64,000 nt of DNA. It comes from Cunninghamia lanceolata (Eukaryota > Streptophyta > Pinopsida > Cupressales > Cupressaceae). The position numbers and the translations under genes are program-made. The number at the start of each line of letters is the position of its first letter. The first letter of the stretch is position 1. Location of the stretch: NCBI GenBank assembly GCA_027924645.1, contig BSBN01000047.1:6510001-6574000 (forward strand). The letters are read 5' to 3'. Positions 22,585 to 33,639 of this stretch are shown piece after piece. The notes below the pieces were generated by a model that saw only the letters and a program-made list of their open reading frames with translations, did no database searches and had not been told where the DNA came from.

Positions 22585-23400
22585 TATATATATATATATA
22601 TATATAATCTTTATTACTTGATCATTTTAATTGACTAAAAGAAACTGAATAAAGTGTTTAATTTGAGAAAATTATGAGATATTCTTAAAACTGAAATATA
22701 TATATATATATATATACATACATATATATATATATATTAATTGATATGTAATTATCATTGAATAATAATAAACTCGTATTAAATTTTATGGCCGCTGAAA
22801 TAAAAGCGAAATTAGAAATCGCTGTGTAAAACATAGTCAAAGCTTGCACGGTGGGCAGTGGGGAGTAATCCCCACCGCAGTCTCCATTTGTTTTATTAGA
22901 GGTGTGGGGAGGGGCGGAGCCCCACCCACACCCCACATCGTGGGATGTGGGTGGGGCTCCGCCCCTCCCTACATCCCTCCACCCCTTCGACCCCGCGGAG
23001 CTCTTAACTCCACTCCACAGCAGCGCTTCACCCGCCGCTGTTTCTTGCGGCCTCCGTCCCTCTGTGCGGCCCGACCCCTGCCGCCAGTCCCCTGTCACAG
23101 CAAAAACATAAAATGTTAAGCATAAAAAAAAAAGTTAGGGCTATTTAGCCCTAACATATATGCATTGGTTCATTTAAATAACAAAAATATATATATATGT
23201 TTTGTTTGTGGATATTCCACTTGGTTGGCATAATATATGTCTTATATATATATATATAGAGAGAGAGAGATATATAATTATCTCTATTTATACCTTATGT
23301 TTTGAAAGGGAATTGTAAATCAATATAGATATAATTATATATATAGTTCTATATGTATATATATTACATATATATAAATATTTATATATATGGGATATAT
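22585..23400. repeat. TA/GA microsatellites in the 5' LTR
   Basis: Runs of (TA)n at about 22587-22605, 22697-22738, 23186-23197 and 23244-23260 (followed by (GA)n), and mixed AT runs to 23400. The 3' LTR copies differ in length, most at 41897-41978. Confidence 0.85.
22907..22969. repeat. GC-rich perfect-like hairpin
   Basis: Left arm 22907-22936 (gggaggggcggagccccacc and following bases) and right arm 22941-22969 are inverted copies with about two mismatches, separated by only about 4 bases. The 3' LTR keeps the left arm and lacks most of the right (42285-42320), so the LTR copies differ by an indel at the hairpin. Confidence 0.85.
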
Positions 23401-24870
23401 ATACATAGAAGAGGTTTCATGGACCATTTTATGAGGCCCTCTCTATAATTCATAACAAGGAGATTTGCAAATTAAAATAAAACAAAAAATATATATTCAC
23501 AATTAGGTTTTATTAAGTGTTGAACAAAACAACCAAAGAATTTATGCTTCCTTGATCAGGGTTTTATAAAGAGGAGAACCTCCTACATATATTAACAATG
23601 ATATAGGATTTACAATAAGAGTATTAATATTAATTATTAGTAATAATAACAACAGTAATTATAATTAAGAGAAAATAAAATTATAATTTAAAGAGAGCAT
23701 AAAGGAATTTACTGGAATACTCCGGAAAGAGTTTCTCGGAAGTTTCCACTATCAACGCGATTCAATACCGGGAAAATGAAGAGGAAAATTACACGTCACC
23801 TTACTTAAAAGATCACTGGAAATAAACTTAAGGAGCCATCACAGACATTTCATGTGAGACCATCTTAATCTCAACTGTAATAAACATCCACATAAGTAAA
23901 CTTGTAAGAGAGTCAGAAGAAGAAAAACTAACATTGGAAAACACAGAGGAGAAAATGCGCGGCAATTCACACATGGGATAAGAGAACTAAGTAGATGGAT
24001 CCTCCTGCTAAAATTTGTTTAGGAACAAGTTTAATTAATACATACGTAGAGGAGAAACCTAGATCGGAGAAGACTAGGAGACTGAGTCCAGTGAAGTAGT
24101 AAACCAGCCTATGTGACCTGGATCATCCAGAAGTTAGGTTTAATGTCAACAATAGATACAGTGATAACCCTGATTAATGTTCAATATGAAGAAAGGATCA
24201 GATAAACATAAAGAAAGCAAAGAAAATGAAAGAGAGAGAGACCGAAATATAAACAAACTAAATTATTAGAGAAATAGTTAAGGTGAGCGCGATAAAAATA
24301 CAATCAAAATTAAGACCCTGAGGAAAGGGAAGAGAGAGCAAACGAATCGCCTTGTTGAGAATGCTAAGTCGAAGGAGGAGTATGTTTCAGGAAGCAAGAG
24401 AGGAGACAGACAACCATGCCTTGTTGAAAAATGATTAAATAGGGAGATCACGAGTCGGTTTAGTCGGAACAAGGCGTCGTGGGAAGTTGTTAACCTGTCA
24501 GTGAACCACGTGCGTAAAATAGTGTTGAGTAATTCCCACTTACGCCGTAAGGCGTTATGCTGTCAAAATTTTGCCGAGATTTAGATTTAGGAACCTTGAT
24601 ATTTTAAACCTAGCATTGACATTAACGGCGTCATAGAGACCCCCTTGTTGGTCTGCTTGCGTCTGGTTGCATGCAATTGTACTTGTACCCCGCCGACAAC
24701 TGTAGTGTTTTCGCCTTGAACGAACACCACCGAGCATGCTACGCATGCGAGGGGGTTTTTAGGGAAACGCGAGAAAATTTTTGATATTTCGTGTCATGAC
24801 CACATGACAGATGTGGCTATGACACGTGTGATGTGTGTTGTGACCACATGGAAAATGTGGGCATGACATT

Positions 24871-24882
24871 TGGTATCAGAGC
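24871..24882 (+). other. Primer binding site, tRNA-Met
   Basis: TGGTATCAGAGC two bases after the LTR end; it fits initiator tRNA-Met. Confidence 0.9.
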
Positions 24883-24961
24883 AGGGTTTAAACACTGGGC
24901 TTATTTGGGCACGTTATTATTCCGCAACTTTGGCTAATTAGTTTCTACCTTGTTTTGTAGG

Positions 24962-26410
24962 ATGCCTCCCCGACATGTTCGACGAGCACGATCACGCCAC
25001 ACAGCGTCAGTCGAGGTGCACAGCGATTCCTCAGCTGAGGGACTGGCACCCGTAGTTACAGCAGCACCACCTGCACCACCTGTACCACAAGCACCACTAG
25101 TACCACAGGCGACACCAGTATTGGATATAGGTCCACATATCTTACAGACACTACAGGCTATGTTAGACAGGTTACCGCCAGTGATTCCTGAGCCATGTGT
25201 AGAGCCTCGTGTTGATCCGCGAGAGGAGCCACGTGTCGAGTCACGTATTGAGCCACGTGAGGAGCCCCGCGTTGATCCACTAGAGGTGCCACGTGTGGAG
25301 CCCTTCGTTGAGATTCCCGACACAACAGTAGAGGAGGTAGGGTCAGCCTCCCGAGCACGGAGTAGGAGTCCTCCGAGACTTTTGAGATGAGACGAGATCC
25401 AGAGGGCAGAACCGGTTCAGCATGGATTATATGAGGATGGTGTGGAAGAGCCACTTGTGAGACTTAGAGACAGAGGGGACCCCATCAGAGATCTACTTAG
25501 GCTCAACCCACCCACTTTCACAGGTGCTACATAGGGAGCCGTGGCTGAGGCTTGGCTGATTAGTTTGGATAGGTGTTTCGCATTACGACCATATGGAAGC
25601 AACACGAAAGCACGAGTGGCAGTCCATCTTCTTAGGGATGCAGCAGCTACCTGGTGGCGCACAGAGGAGTGTAAGCACCGACTTTCCGTGGATACACTCA
25701 CATGGGACATCTTCATTGAGCGCTTCAATGAGCGATATTTGTCCGAACATTACAGACAGCGCAGGATTGATGAGTTCCATGATTTACAGCAGAGGGGACT
25801 CACTGTTACTCAGTATGAGAGCCGATTCATTGAGCTTTCTCATTACGTGGAATACCTCCATGACGAGAAAATTTTAATACACAAATTCATCAGAGGGCTA
25901 AATCACGAGATAGCAGGACCAGTTCGTATGGCAAATCCCCAGACCATGAGCGAGGCTGTTGAAAAGGCCCTTATATCAGAGGAAATTCAGGGATGAGGGC
26001 AGAATTCACGCCCACAGTACCAGGAACGTAATCCCCAACAACAGCAAAACTTTCGAAGGCCTCAAAACACAACACAGAGAGGAGGATATAATCCTTCGTC
26101 ATTACCTCCTAGGCCTCCATAGCAGCAACAACATTAGCAAAAATCTAAATTTCAACAGAGGGGTCAGGGAGGATAGAACCGTGGATGGCAGCAGCAGGGT
26201 TCACGCAGAGATCAGAGACAGCAGGGTTCATCGGCAGGACCCGCAAGGTCCCAGCAGTCTTACAGAGGCTCACAGGGATCCACTGGATGGACTGGGCAAC
26301 AACAATCAGGCAGAACACAGTCAGGGCAGTTACAGGTTAGAGGACCATGTTATGTGTGTGGTGGGGCAGGGCATCTAGCTAGAGAGTGCCCGCAGGGATT
26401 TACTGCGGGG
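24962..26410 (+). pseudogene. Tekay element gag
   Basis: Chosen start is the ATG at 24962 (MPPRHVRRARSRH), the usual MPPR start of plant gypsy gags. A proline/alanine-rich and R/E-rich N-terminus is followed by the gag domain (25530-25990: AEAWLISLDRCF, AVHLLRDAAATWW, TWDIFIERFNERYL, YESRFIELSHYVEYL, FIRGLNHEIAGPV), then Q-rich sequence and one CCHC knuckle at 26348-26389 (CYVCGGAGHLAREC). Stops: TGA 25388, TAG 25532, TGA 25994, TAG 26120, 26135 and 26174. Each is explained by CGA to TGA or CAG to TAG. The frame runs on into protease. Confidence 0.9.
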
Positions 26411-27000
26411 GGACAGCCCCGATCAGGAGGATCTGAGCAGACCGTAGGTGACATGGGCAGATCCCACCACATGTTTGCAGCAGTTGATAACCGCCAGGCT
26501 GATTTCCAGGCCTCAATCATAGAGGCAGCAGGTACGATCGGAGACTTTCCCATCTCGATCCTTTTTGACTCAGGAGCTACTGACTCCTTTTTGTCTACAT
26601 CGTTAGTGGAGCGTTGCAGGCTGGTGGCTTCTAGGCAAGACATTAGGTGGGAAGTTGAGTTGGCCTCAGGGGCCAGGATGTCAGTAGATTCCTTGGTTAG
26701 AGATTGTGAGATCACATTGGGATCATTCACCACAACATGTGACCTTAGGATTATGCCATTAGGATCTTACGGATTAGTTCTGGGTATGGATTGGCTTGCG
26801 GCACATAGAGTCAAGCTTGACTGTCGCCAGAGGATGATTAGCTGTTTAGACGATCATGGTTCGTTGGTTGAGATAGTGGGCATTCAAAAGCCCACGGCTA
26901 TTCGTATGATATCCGCTCAGCAGCTTAAGCGCTGTATGCGAAAGGGATGTCAGATATTTGCCATCACGGTCAGTGATAAAGCAGAGGATGAACCTGAGGC
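26411..27000 (+). pseudogene. Tekay element protease
   Basis: Aspartic protease in the same frame with no stop inside. Catalytic DSGAT is at 26567-26581 (SILFDSGATDSFLS), followed by the flap-side motif TCDLRIMPLGSYGLVLGMDW, typical of the gypsy pepsin fold ending GMDWL. It processes the gag-pol polyprotein. It reads through into RT. Confidence 0.9.
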
Positions 27001-27928
27001 TACTTTAGATGATCACCCTGTCCTTAGAGAGTTTGCCGATGTATTTCCACCGGAATTACCAGGTATGCCTCCACGCAGAGAAGTGGACTTCCACATCGAC
27101 TTAGTGCCAGGTGCAGAACCGATATCCCGTACACCCTATAGGATGACTACACATGAACTCACTGAACTTAAGCTGCAGTTAGAGGAATTACTTGAGAAGG
27201 GGCACATCTGACCTAGCGTTTCACCATGGGGCGCACCGGTTATCTTCGTAAAGAAGAAGGATGGGTCTCTTCGATTATGCATGGACTACAAGTAGTTGAA
27301 CAAGGTGACGGTGAAGAACCGTTATCCTCTGCCTAGGATTGACGACCTTTTTTATCAGATGCAGGGAGCCAGAGTGTTCTCAAAAATTGATCTAAAATCT
27401 GGATATCACCAATTGCGCATCACGGAGGCAGATATTCATAAAACTGCTTTTCGAACCAGATATGGCCATTACGAATTCATAGTGGTACCCTTCAGGTTGA
27501 CAAACGCTCCTGCAGTATTCATGAGTCTCATGAACGGGGTGTTCCGCACGTACCTAGATCGGTTCATGATAATATTCCTAGATGACATTTTGATTTATTC
27601 ACGGACTGAGGAGGAGCATGTGGAGCACTTGCGTCAAGTTTTGCAGCAATTACGAGAGCAGCAGCTTTATGGCAACTTGGCGAAGTGTGCCTTCTTCAGG
27701 ACAGAGGTGCAGTATTTGGGACACATTTTATCAGGCGATGGCATCTCCGTAAATCCATCTAAAATTAGAGCAATCCAGGAATGGCCGGCACCCACTAACG
27801 TGACAGAGGTCCGAAGCTTTATGGGGTTAGCCGGGTATTATCGTCGGTTTGTCAAGGGCTTCTCTAGGATAGCACATCCCATCACTTCCCTTCAGCGAAA
27901 AGGGAAGGGTTTCATTTGGACCGAGTAG
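27001..27928 (+). pseudogene. Tekay element reverse transcriptase
   Basis: It begins with FADVFPPELPGMPPRREVDF and LVPGAEPISRTPYRM, then [48 protein letters not shown] and the active site [14 protein letters not shown] (FLDD at 27575-27586), with [10 protein letters not shown] and [13 protein letters not shown] at the end. Stops: TGA 27209 (Arg position), TAG 27293 (Gln position) and TAG 27926 (Gln position). All motifs are otherwise intact, so this is a recently lost element. Confidence 0.93.
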
Positions 27929-28349
27929 TGTGAAAAGGCTTTTGGCGTCCTCAAGGAGCGTCTTACTCGTGCTCCTATTTTAGCGGTCCCAGATCCTACA
28001 GAGGAGTTTGTAGTTTGTACAGATGCATCATTAGAAGGTTTGGGAGCCGTGCTTATGCAGGATGGTCGAGTGATCGCATACGAATCGTGGAAACTAAAGA
28101 CACATGAGTTAAACTATCCTACTCATGACTTAGAGCTCGCAGCAGTTGTTCATGCTTTGGTCCACTGGAGACACTTTCTCCTAGGTTGATGCTTTGAACT
28201 CCATTCGGATCATCATAGTTTGCAGTATATTTTTACACAGCCCAATTTGAACGCCCGCCAACGGCATTGGATGGAATTCCTATGCGAATACGACTTCGAT
28301 GTCCACTATATCAAGGGGAAGGAGAACGTGGTCGCTGATGCGTTGAGTC
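27929..28349 (+). pseudogene. Tekay element RNase H
   Basis: Follows RT in frame: [17 protein letters not shown] (first catalytic D), [18 protein letters not shown] (E), FELHSDHHSLQYI (D) and ENVVADALSRR (D, about 28340). One stop, TGA 28187, replaces Arg in LLGRCFE-like context. It removes genomic RNA during reverse transcription. Confidence 0.9.
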
Positions 28350-29857
28350 GAAGGTGCCACGAGATCCTAACCCTGACCTTGACGGTGGACTTGAAAGATC
28401 GCATCTTACAGCATTTACCGGAGGACGAATGGTTTCTTGAGGTGCAGCAGGCATTACTAAATCAGAAGGCCCTTGAGGGCAAATTTACAGGATATACCCT
28501 TGAGTCTGATGGTATGCTTCGACATCGACAGCGCATCTATGTACCCCATGCGGGTAATCTTCGTACAGTAATCCTATCAGAGGCTCATAGAGCACCCTAT
28601 GTAGCACACCCAGGAGTGAAGAAGATGCATGTTGACTTACGACAGCTCTATCTATGGGCTGGGATGAGGTGTGACATTGCCGAATTTGTTGCTCGTTGCC
28701 TGGAATGTCAGAGGGTCAAGGCCGAACACCAGCATCCAGCGGGACTATTGTACCCTCACGAGATACCCGAATGGAAATGGGACACCATTTCTATGGATTT
28801 TATCATTGGTCTACCTATGTCATCACGTCGCCATGATGCTATTATGGTGACAGTTGACAAGCTGACCAAAGTGGCACATTTTTCACCAATATGCACAACA
28901 TACAATGCACCATCAGTGGCAAAGGTGTTTCTGGACCAGATTGTTAGACTTCATGGGGTACCTCGCCGCATTATATCTGACAGAGACTCCGTATTTACTT
29001 CATCGTTCTAGAGAGCCTTACATCAGGCGTTGGGCACACAGCTCAACTTCAGTTCAGCCTATCATCTGAAAACCGATGGACAAACAGAGAGAGTTAACTA
29101 GGTGTTAGAAGACATGCTTCACATGTATGTGATGGACCATCAGTCTAGATGGGAGGAGTACCTATATCTAGTTGAGTTCGCCTACAATAATGGGCATCAT
29201 AGCTCGTTGGGTATGCCTCCTTTCCAGGCGTTATATGGCAGACCTTGCAGAACACCTTTGAGTTGGGATCGGATAGAGGACAGAACGGTCATCGGTCCAG
29301 AGATAGTTCAGAATATGGAACAGCAGGTCAGACAGATTAGACAGAGACTTCAGGAAGCACAGGACAGGCAGAAAAAGTATGCCGATGCTAAGAGGACAGA
29401 CCGAAGCTTCTCTGTGGGGGAAAGAGTATTTTTGAGGGTGCGGCCGCACAAGAGTCCAATTCGTTACGGAAAAGGCTCTAAGCTCGCACCTTGATTTGTA
29501 GGACCTTTCAAAATTTTGGAGCGGATAGGACCAGTAGCCTATCGTCTAGCCTTGCCACCTAGCCTGTCACGTATCCACGATGTCTTTCATGTATCAGTTT
29601 TACGTCAATATATTTCTGACTTATCTCACGTGTTGGATTGGAGTGCTTTTCAGGTAGAGGTAGATGGACAGCTGGCGTTGGAGCCAATTCGCATATTGGC
29701 TCGTCGGACGCTGGCCTTTCGAGGTCGAGAGCTAGACCAGGTTAGAGTCCAGTGGGACCTATACGACGAAGTCACAGTGACATGGGAAGATGCAGAGAGA
29801 CTGAAGACCCTTTATCCTCACCTTTTTGACGACTTCCAGGAGGAAGTACCGTCTTAG
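28350..29857 (+). pseudogene. Tekay element integrase with chromodomain-like tail
   Basis: The HHCC domain (SEAHRAPYVAHPGVKK, then ARCLECQRVK), the DDE core (D in ISMDFIIGLP, D in RRIISDRDSVF, E in KTDGQTERVN) and the GPF module ([30 protein letters not shown]) are in order. The last 60 residues ([38 protein letters not shown]) match the chromodomain position of Tekay-type integrases, which is thought to guide insertion into heterochromatin. Stops: TAG 29009 (Trp position), TAG 29099 (Gln), TGA 29492 (Arg). The natural stop is TAG 29855-29857. Confidence 0.9.
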
Positions 29858-29865
29858 GGGGAGAG

Positions 29866-29877
29866 GATGTGAGGACC
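29866..29877 (+). other. Polypurine tract of Tekay element
   Basis: Purine run (ggggagagga) directly before the 3' LTR TG and a few bases after the integrase stop, so there is almost no 3' untranslated stretch. Confidence 0.85.
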
Positions 29878-30448
29878 ACCCTTTTTACTTATGTTGTTAT
29901 GACTATTTACATTACTGTTATTGTTATTTTTTTATGTTTGTGGGATAGCAGTTCCCGGAATTGTCAAACTATTAAACTTTATTATGATTTCGGAAAAACT
30001 AATTGGGTGATGTTTGGATAAGTTTACATTTCAGAAAAGTTAAATAGGTGATGATGGAAAATTGTAATATGATTTCATTTATGTTAATTAGAACTATGTC
30101 ATGATAATGCATGTTTTTAAGTTGCTTCGGCTATGATGATTTTATGTGGTTACTGATCTTGTAATTTAGTGTGCAGGAATTACTAATCGAACCACAGATT
30201 CCGGAGATCATTCCGCACCTTGTTATTGTTATTCCCTGTTAAGCCGATCTGGTCCCACGAGGAACCAAGATCTTTCTGTGTTTGATGTGATGTTGTAATA
30301 TGGTCTTTCGTATGGTCGAGTGGGATTGGTTACCCTCTTGTAACAATATTTTATGATTTGTGTTGTAAAAAGTTTGAATTTGAATTTCTTTATTTTTATT
30401 TAAATCTTTGAGGCCTTTTTCATGTGCTTTACCTTGACCGTGGGTGTC
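29878..30448 (+). repeat. 3' LTR of Tekay element, first part
   Basis: Matches 20009-20580 and stops at the E1 insertion. The last five bases (GTGTC, 30444-30448) are the TSD repeated at 39897-39901. Confidence 0.93.
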
Positions 30449-30958
30449 TGTTGTGTGGTTACACAACACGCCCCATTTTAACTTGGCAAAACAGGGACCC
30501 AACTTTTGGCTTGGCTTGTGTTGTCTGTTTTCTGGCGGTTTGGTAAAAATGAGTCAGGTGCATCATCATCATGATATTCGATGAGGTAGGTCATCATCAT
30601 GAGGTCAGTTTGTCAAAGTTCATATTTTGTTTCTATGACCTCATATTTAGAAAGAGCTTGAAATTCCATGCAGGTTTCCCTTTTACATCACTTGAAAATT
30701 CATTCATATGAGGGAGTTATGACAAGTCAAAGGTCTGGTCAAACATGATTTTAGGAGGGTTATATTTCATAACAATGAGCATCATGATATTTTTACATCA
30801 CCTGATATTATAATATCATGCTGATATTATAATATCACCCTGTTTAGAAAATCCACCATCTGCATAATTTGTGTGCGCATGTCAAAATCCTATCGGAGGG
30901 TCATCATCCTGATCTTTCAAGGGAGGGTCATATTTGCTGATATTTGCTAATATGATGA

Positions 30959-31739
30959 TGACGTCATCATATCCTCCTGATCTCCTTTTGCATGATCATG
31001 ATGATCACCCTATCTTTTAAGGGAGGGTGATATTCCATTCCTTAGCATGATCATATTTTAAATATCACCCTAGCGTTAACCTGATGATGACCTCAACTCA
31101 TCCTCATGCTTCGAAGACGGAATATGATGGTTACGTCATCATGATATTCGATGAGGAGGATCATCATATTTTTTATCCTGTCATGTTGTCAAGATCATCA
31201 TGATCTTGTTTGTCTACCCGATATTTCGTAATGTCCTCCTGCCGAGAAATATGACCTTTTGCAAATATCCTGATGACGTCGTCCCAATCTGATAAACAAA
31301 GAAGCAAATATCAGGATGACATCATCATCACATTTCTCCTTCGGCAGGATATTTTCCAAAGCATGATCCGGTTCACGAATATGATGATGACGTCATGTTC
31401 TAAGTTTAACAAAAGCCCCGGATATCCTGATGATCATCATCATCCTGATCTTTCGAGAGGGTTACCTTGGCCGCAAAGGGGTCATATTACATTCACCACC
31501 TGATCATGTTCATTAGGTGACCCGATATTACATTTATCCCCTGATCTTAACTAAACATGACGGTGACGTCATCTTTTGCATTTTAATGAAGCCCGAATAT
31601 GACGATGACGTCACCATCATATTCCATTCCTCAGCAGCAGGATCATATTTCATATCCTCCTATTTTCCTTCGACATGATGATGATGATGATGTCATTCTT
31701 TTCCCCAATATATAGAAGCGAAACATGACGGTGACGTCA
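30959..31739. promoter_or_regulatory. Cluster of TGACGTCA palindromes in E1 U3
   Basis: Perfect octamers start at 30959, 31388, 31564, 31606 and 31732, with variants TTACGTCA (about 31133) and TGACGTCG (31274). TGACGTCA is a known core site for plant bZIP factors (TGA and related groups). Regulation by these factors is inference. The 3' LTR keeps most copies; one is TGACATCA there (about 37988). Confidence 0.6.
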
Positions 31740-31814
31740 TCAGGACATTCGGAAGGGGGAGCATCATATTTCGCAATATCCTGCAGATAGGTAGAAAGCT
31801 CTAAGTTTCCCCAT

Positions 31815-32045
31815 CGGCCTAACTTGTGTTATCGGCTGTGTTATATTTGATCTCCCCGATGGAGGTAGTCTCCCCGATATGGAGGTCCATCGGCGTAGTT
31901 TTAACTGTCGGCCAAGTCTTGAGTTATCATGCCGATAGAACATGTCTTCCCGATGGGAGGACATCATCATGATTTTTTGGCATCGGTATAACTTTAGCCA
32001 TCGGCCAAGTCTAATTTTGTCACCCTGATCATGTGCGGTCACACC
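31815..32045. repeat. CATCGG / CGATGG motif cluster in E1 U3
   Basis: About eleven cgat-containing words (catcggc, ccgatgg, ccgatatgg, gccgatag, catcggta and others) occur in 230 bp with irregular spacing, and also in the 3' LTR. They resemble the array at 4855-5265. Confidence 0.5.
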
Positions 32046-32413
32046 GATGCGAATATGATGTGAACCCGATACACATGCCAGAATATACAAAGCCGGATTT
32101 GAAATAATTTGTTAAAAGCGATTGATTCCTCGTATATGTTGCGATGTATATGCAAATTTAGAACCCGATATATGTGAAAATGGGCGGGAAAACAGAGCGA
32201 TAGAAATTTGAAAGCGCGACTGCCTGATTTTTTGGTCAACGATGGTTGACCTGAGTGTTTTTTAACGCTGTTTATGCATTTAGTGCATAATTTTCACTTA
32301 TTTGGAGCTCGATTTGCCTATAGCTGCACATTTTGAGGCATGGTTAATAAAACGTTTAAATTCCTGTTGTTTATCAAATGATGATGAACTTAATGTTTGT
32401 CTGTTTATTGCAG

Positions 32414-32644
32414 GAAGTCCCGGAGATGCTGAAGCTGATAATTACAAAGTTGCACATGGAGGCAACATGAACCAGAAATGAGGAGGATATTGTCGAATAT
32501 GCTGTTTGCCAGCTGGAGACCGAATCAAATCAAAGATGCTGGAATATTCTGTGCCAGCTGTACATTTGCCAACTGGCGAAGCATGTGCTTTTCATGTGGA
32601 CCGTTGATTATTATGGGAGGATCCTGATCCTTGGATCATTGTAA
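32414..32644 (+). pseudogene. Remnant of the LTR-embedded reading frame in E1
   Basis: A 76-codon frame follows a pyrimidine-rich tract ending in GCAG (32413), which looks like a 3' splice site. It reads EVPEMLKLIITKLHMEAT, TGA (32468), TRNEEDIVEYAVCQL and later CWNILCQLYICQLAK, and ends at TAA 32642, just before the TATA box. The aatgaggagga and tctgtgcca blocks and the protein pattern (NEED; N-x-LC) match the last codons of segment C at 54455-54647, in the same frame. I infer that E1 carries an internally deleted version. Confidence 0.55.
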
Positions 32645-32661
32645 CTATTTTCTGGCATTTG

Positions 32662-32674
32662 CTCTATATAAGAG
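32662..32674 (+). promoter_or_regulatory. TATA box of E1 LTR
   Basis: ctctatataagag, conserved in the 3' LTR at about 38920 and as ctctataaaagg in E2 at 54683. Transcription would start about 30 bp downstream. Confidence 0.7.
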
Positions 32675-33639
32675 CCAGAGCTTGTTAACAAAGAATGGAT
32701 ATACATTAATAGACATAGATATATCTGGCAAGAAGGCCAATTACTATAGAATCAATTAGGAGATCGGATTACTGAGACTAATGAGGATAGAATTGTTGAA
32801 ATGTCAAGGTTCTTTCTTCAGATCACTGTAAATGTACCTGTTCTTGAGCATACTGAATGGATATGAAGTTTCAGATTATATCCTGATTGTAAATTTTACG
32901 TAATCTTCATGTTGATTTCTGGATATGTACTGGTGAATGCTGTGTTCAACTAGAAGCGCTTTCATTTCATTACATGTTGTTGTCAACTTTTCCTTTGAAG
33001 ATTTGCACTAGATCATGCGGATTTGTGGAATGTCCTGGTGAAGTATGATTCTAGTTTCCTTCTTTTCATTGCATGTATGGGAGCTTGTATGTGGATCAGT
33101 GATCTAAGTCAAGTAGTTTTGGGAATCTCATTCTTTAACCCTTTTTTTCCTTTTTTTAATTTCATAAATTCATCACCATAACTGCAAGTCATGATAAATA
33201 ACAAGCAGAATAGAGAAATATGCTGAAATCCCGTAGGTAACTGAAAATCATTAGCATATTTAAGTTAAATGCATGTAGTATTGAAAATATCATGCAAAGA
33301 ATTGCAAATAATGGTAGAAATCATGCAAATATCAGCCTGTAGGCACATTATTTGACTAAATTCACAGTGCAGAGGTAGAATTATTGGAGATTTATGCAGA
33401 GCAGACATACAGAGCAGGATATTTGGAGGAATAATGATGAACTTTGCAGAAATATGTAAGGCCCCTGAATGGAAAACAGCAACACACATCAACCACTGAG
33501 TAACGTCAGTAGATTAAGACCTAATCAACGGAGACTTGGGATCATGAATTCTCTGAATTCATCGTATCTTTCAAGATGAGTAAAGGTTGTTGTGTAACTT
33601 TTATTCTATGTTTGTGAATGACTAACATCATGACCAACA

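Larger units (their letters stand above)
20009..24868 (+). repeat. 5' LTR of Tekay element, 4,860 bp
   Basis: TGTGAGGACCACCC at the start, GGGCATGACA at the end. Nearly identical to the split 3' LTR. In the first 571 bp I count six differences, five of them in CG positions of the 3' copy that are TG or CA here. It contains AT microsatellites (around 22585, 22695, 23180, 23245, 23330) and a GC-rich hairpin (22907-22969). Apparent short frames, for example 22685-23098, are not coding. Confidence 0.93.
30449..33639 (+). repeat. 5' LTR of E1
   Basis: Begins with the inverted-looking TGTTGTGTGGTTACACAACA. U3 is dominated by gat/atc words and TGACGTCA octamers (30959-31739), then a CATCGG motif cluster (31815-32045), a short coding remnant (32414-32644), a TATA box (32662-32674) and a long R-U5. 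Pairs with 36710-39896. Confidence 0.93.

Noticed and set aside
22685..23119. Open frames on both strands around the GC-rich hairpin (also 42029-42472)
   Set aside because: Low-complexity translation of the palindrome and microsatellites; not conserved between the two LTR copies.
25158..25780. Antisense frames over the Tekay gag
   Set aside because: Complement of a well-supported gag.
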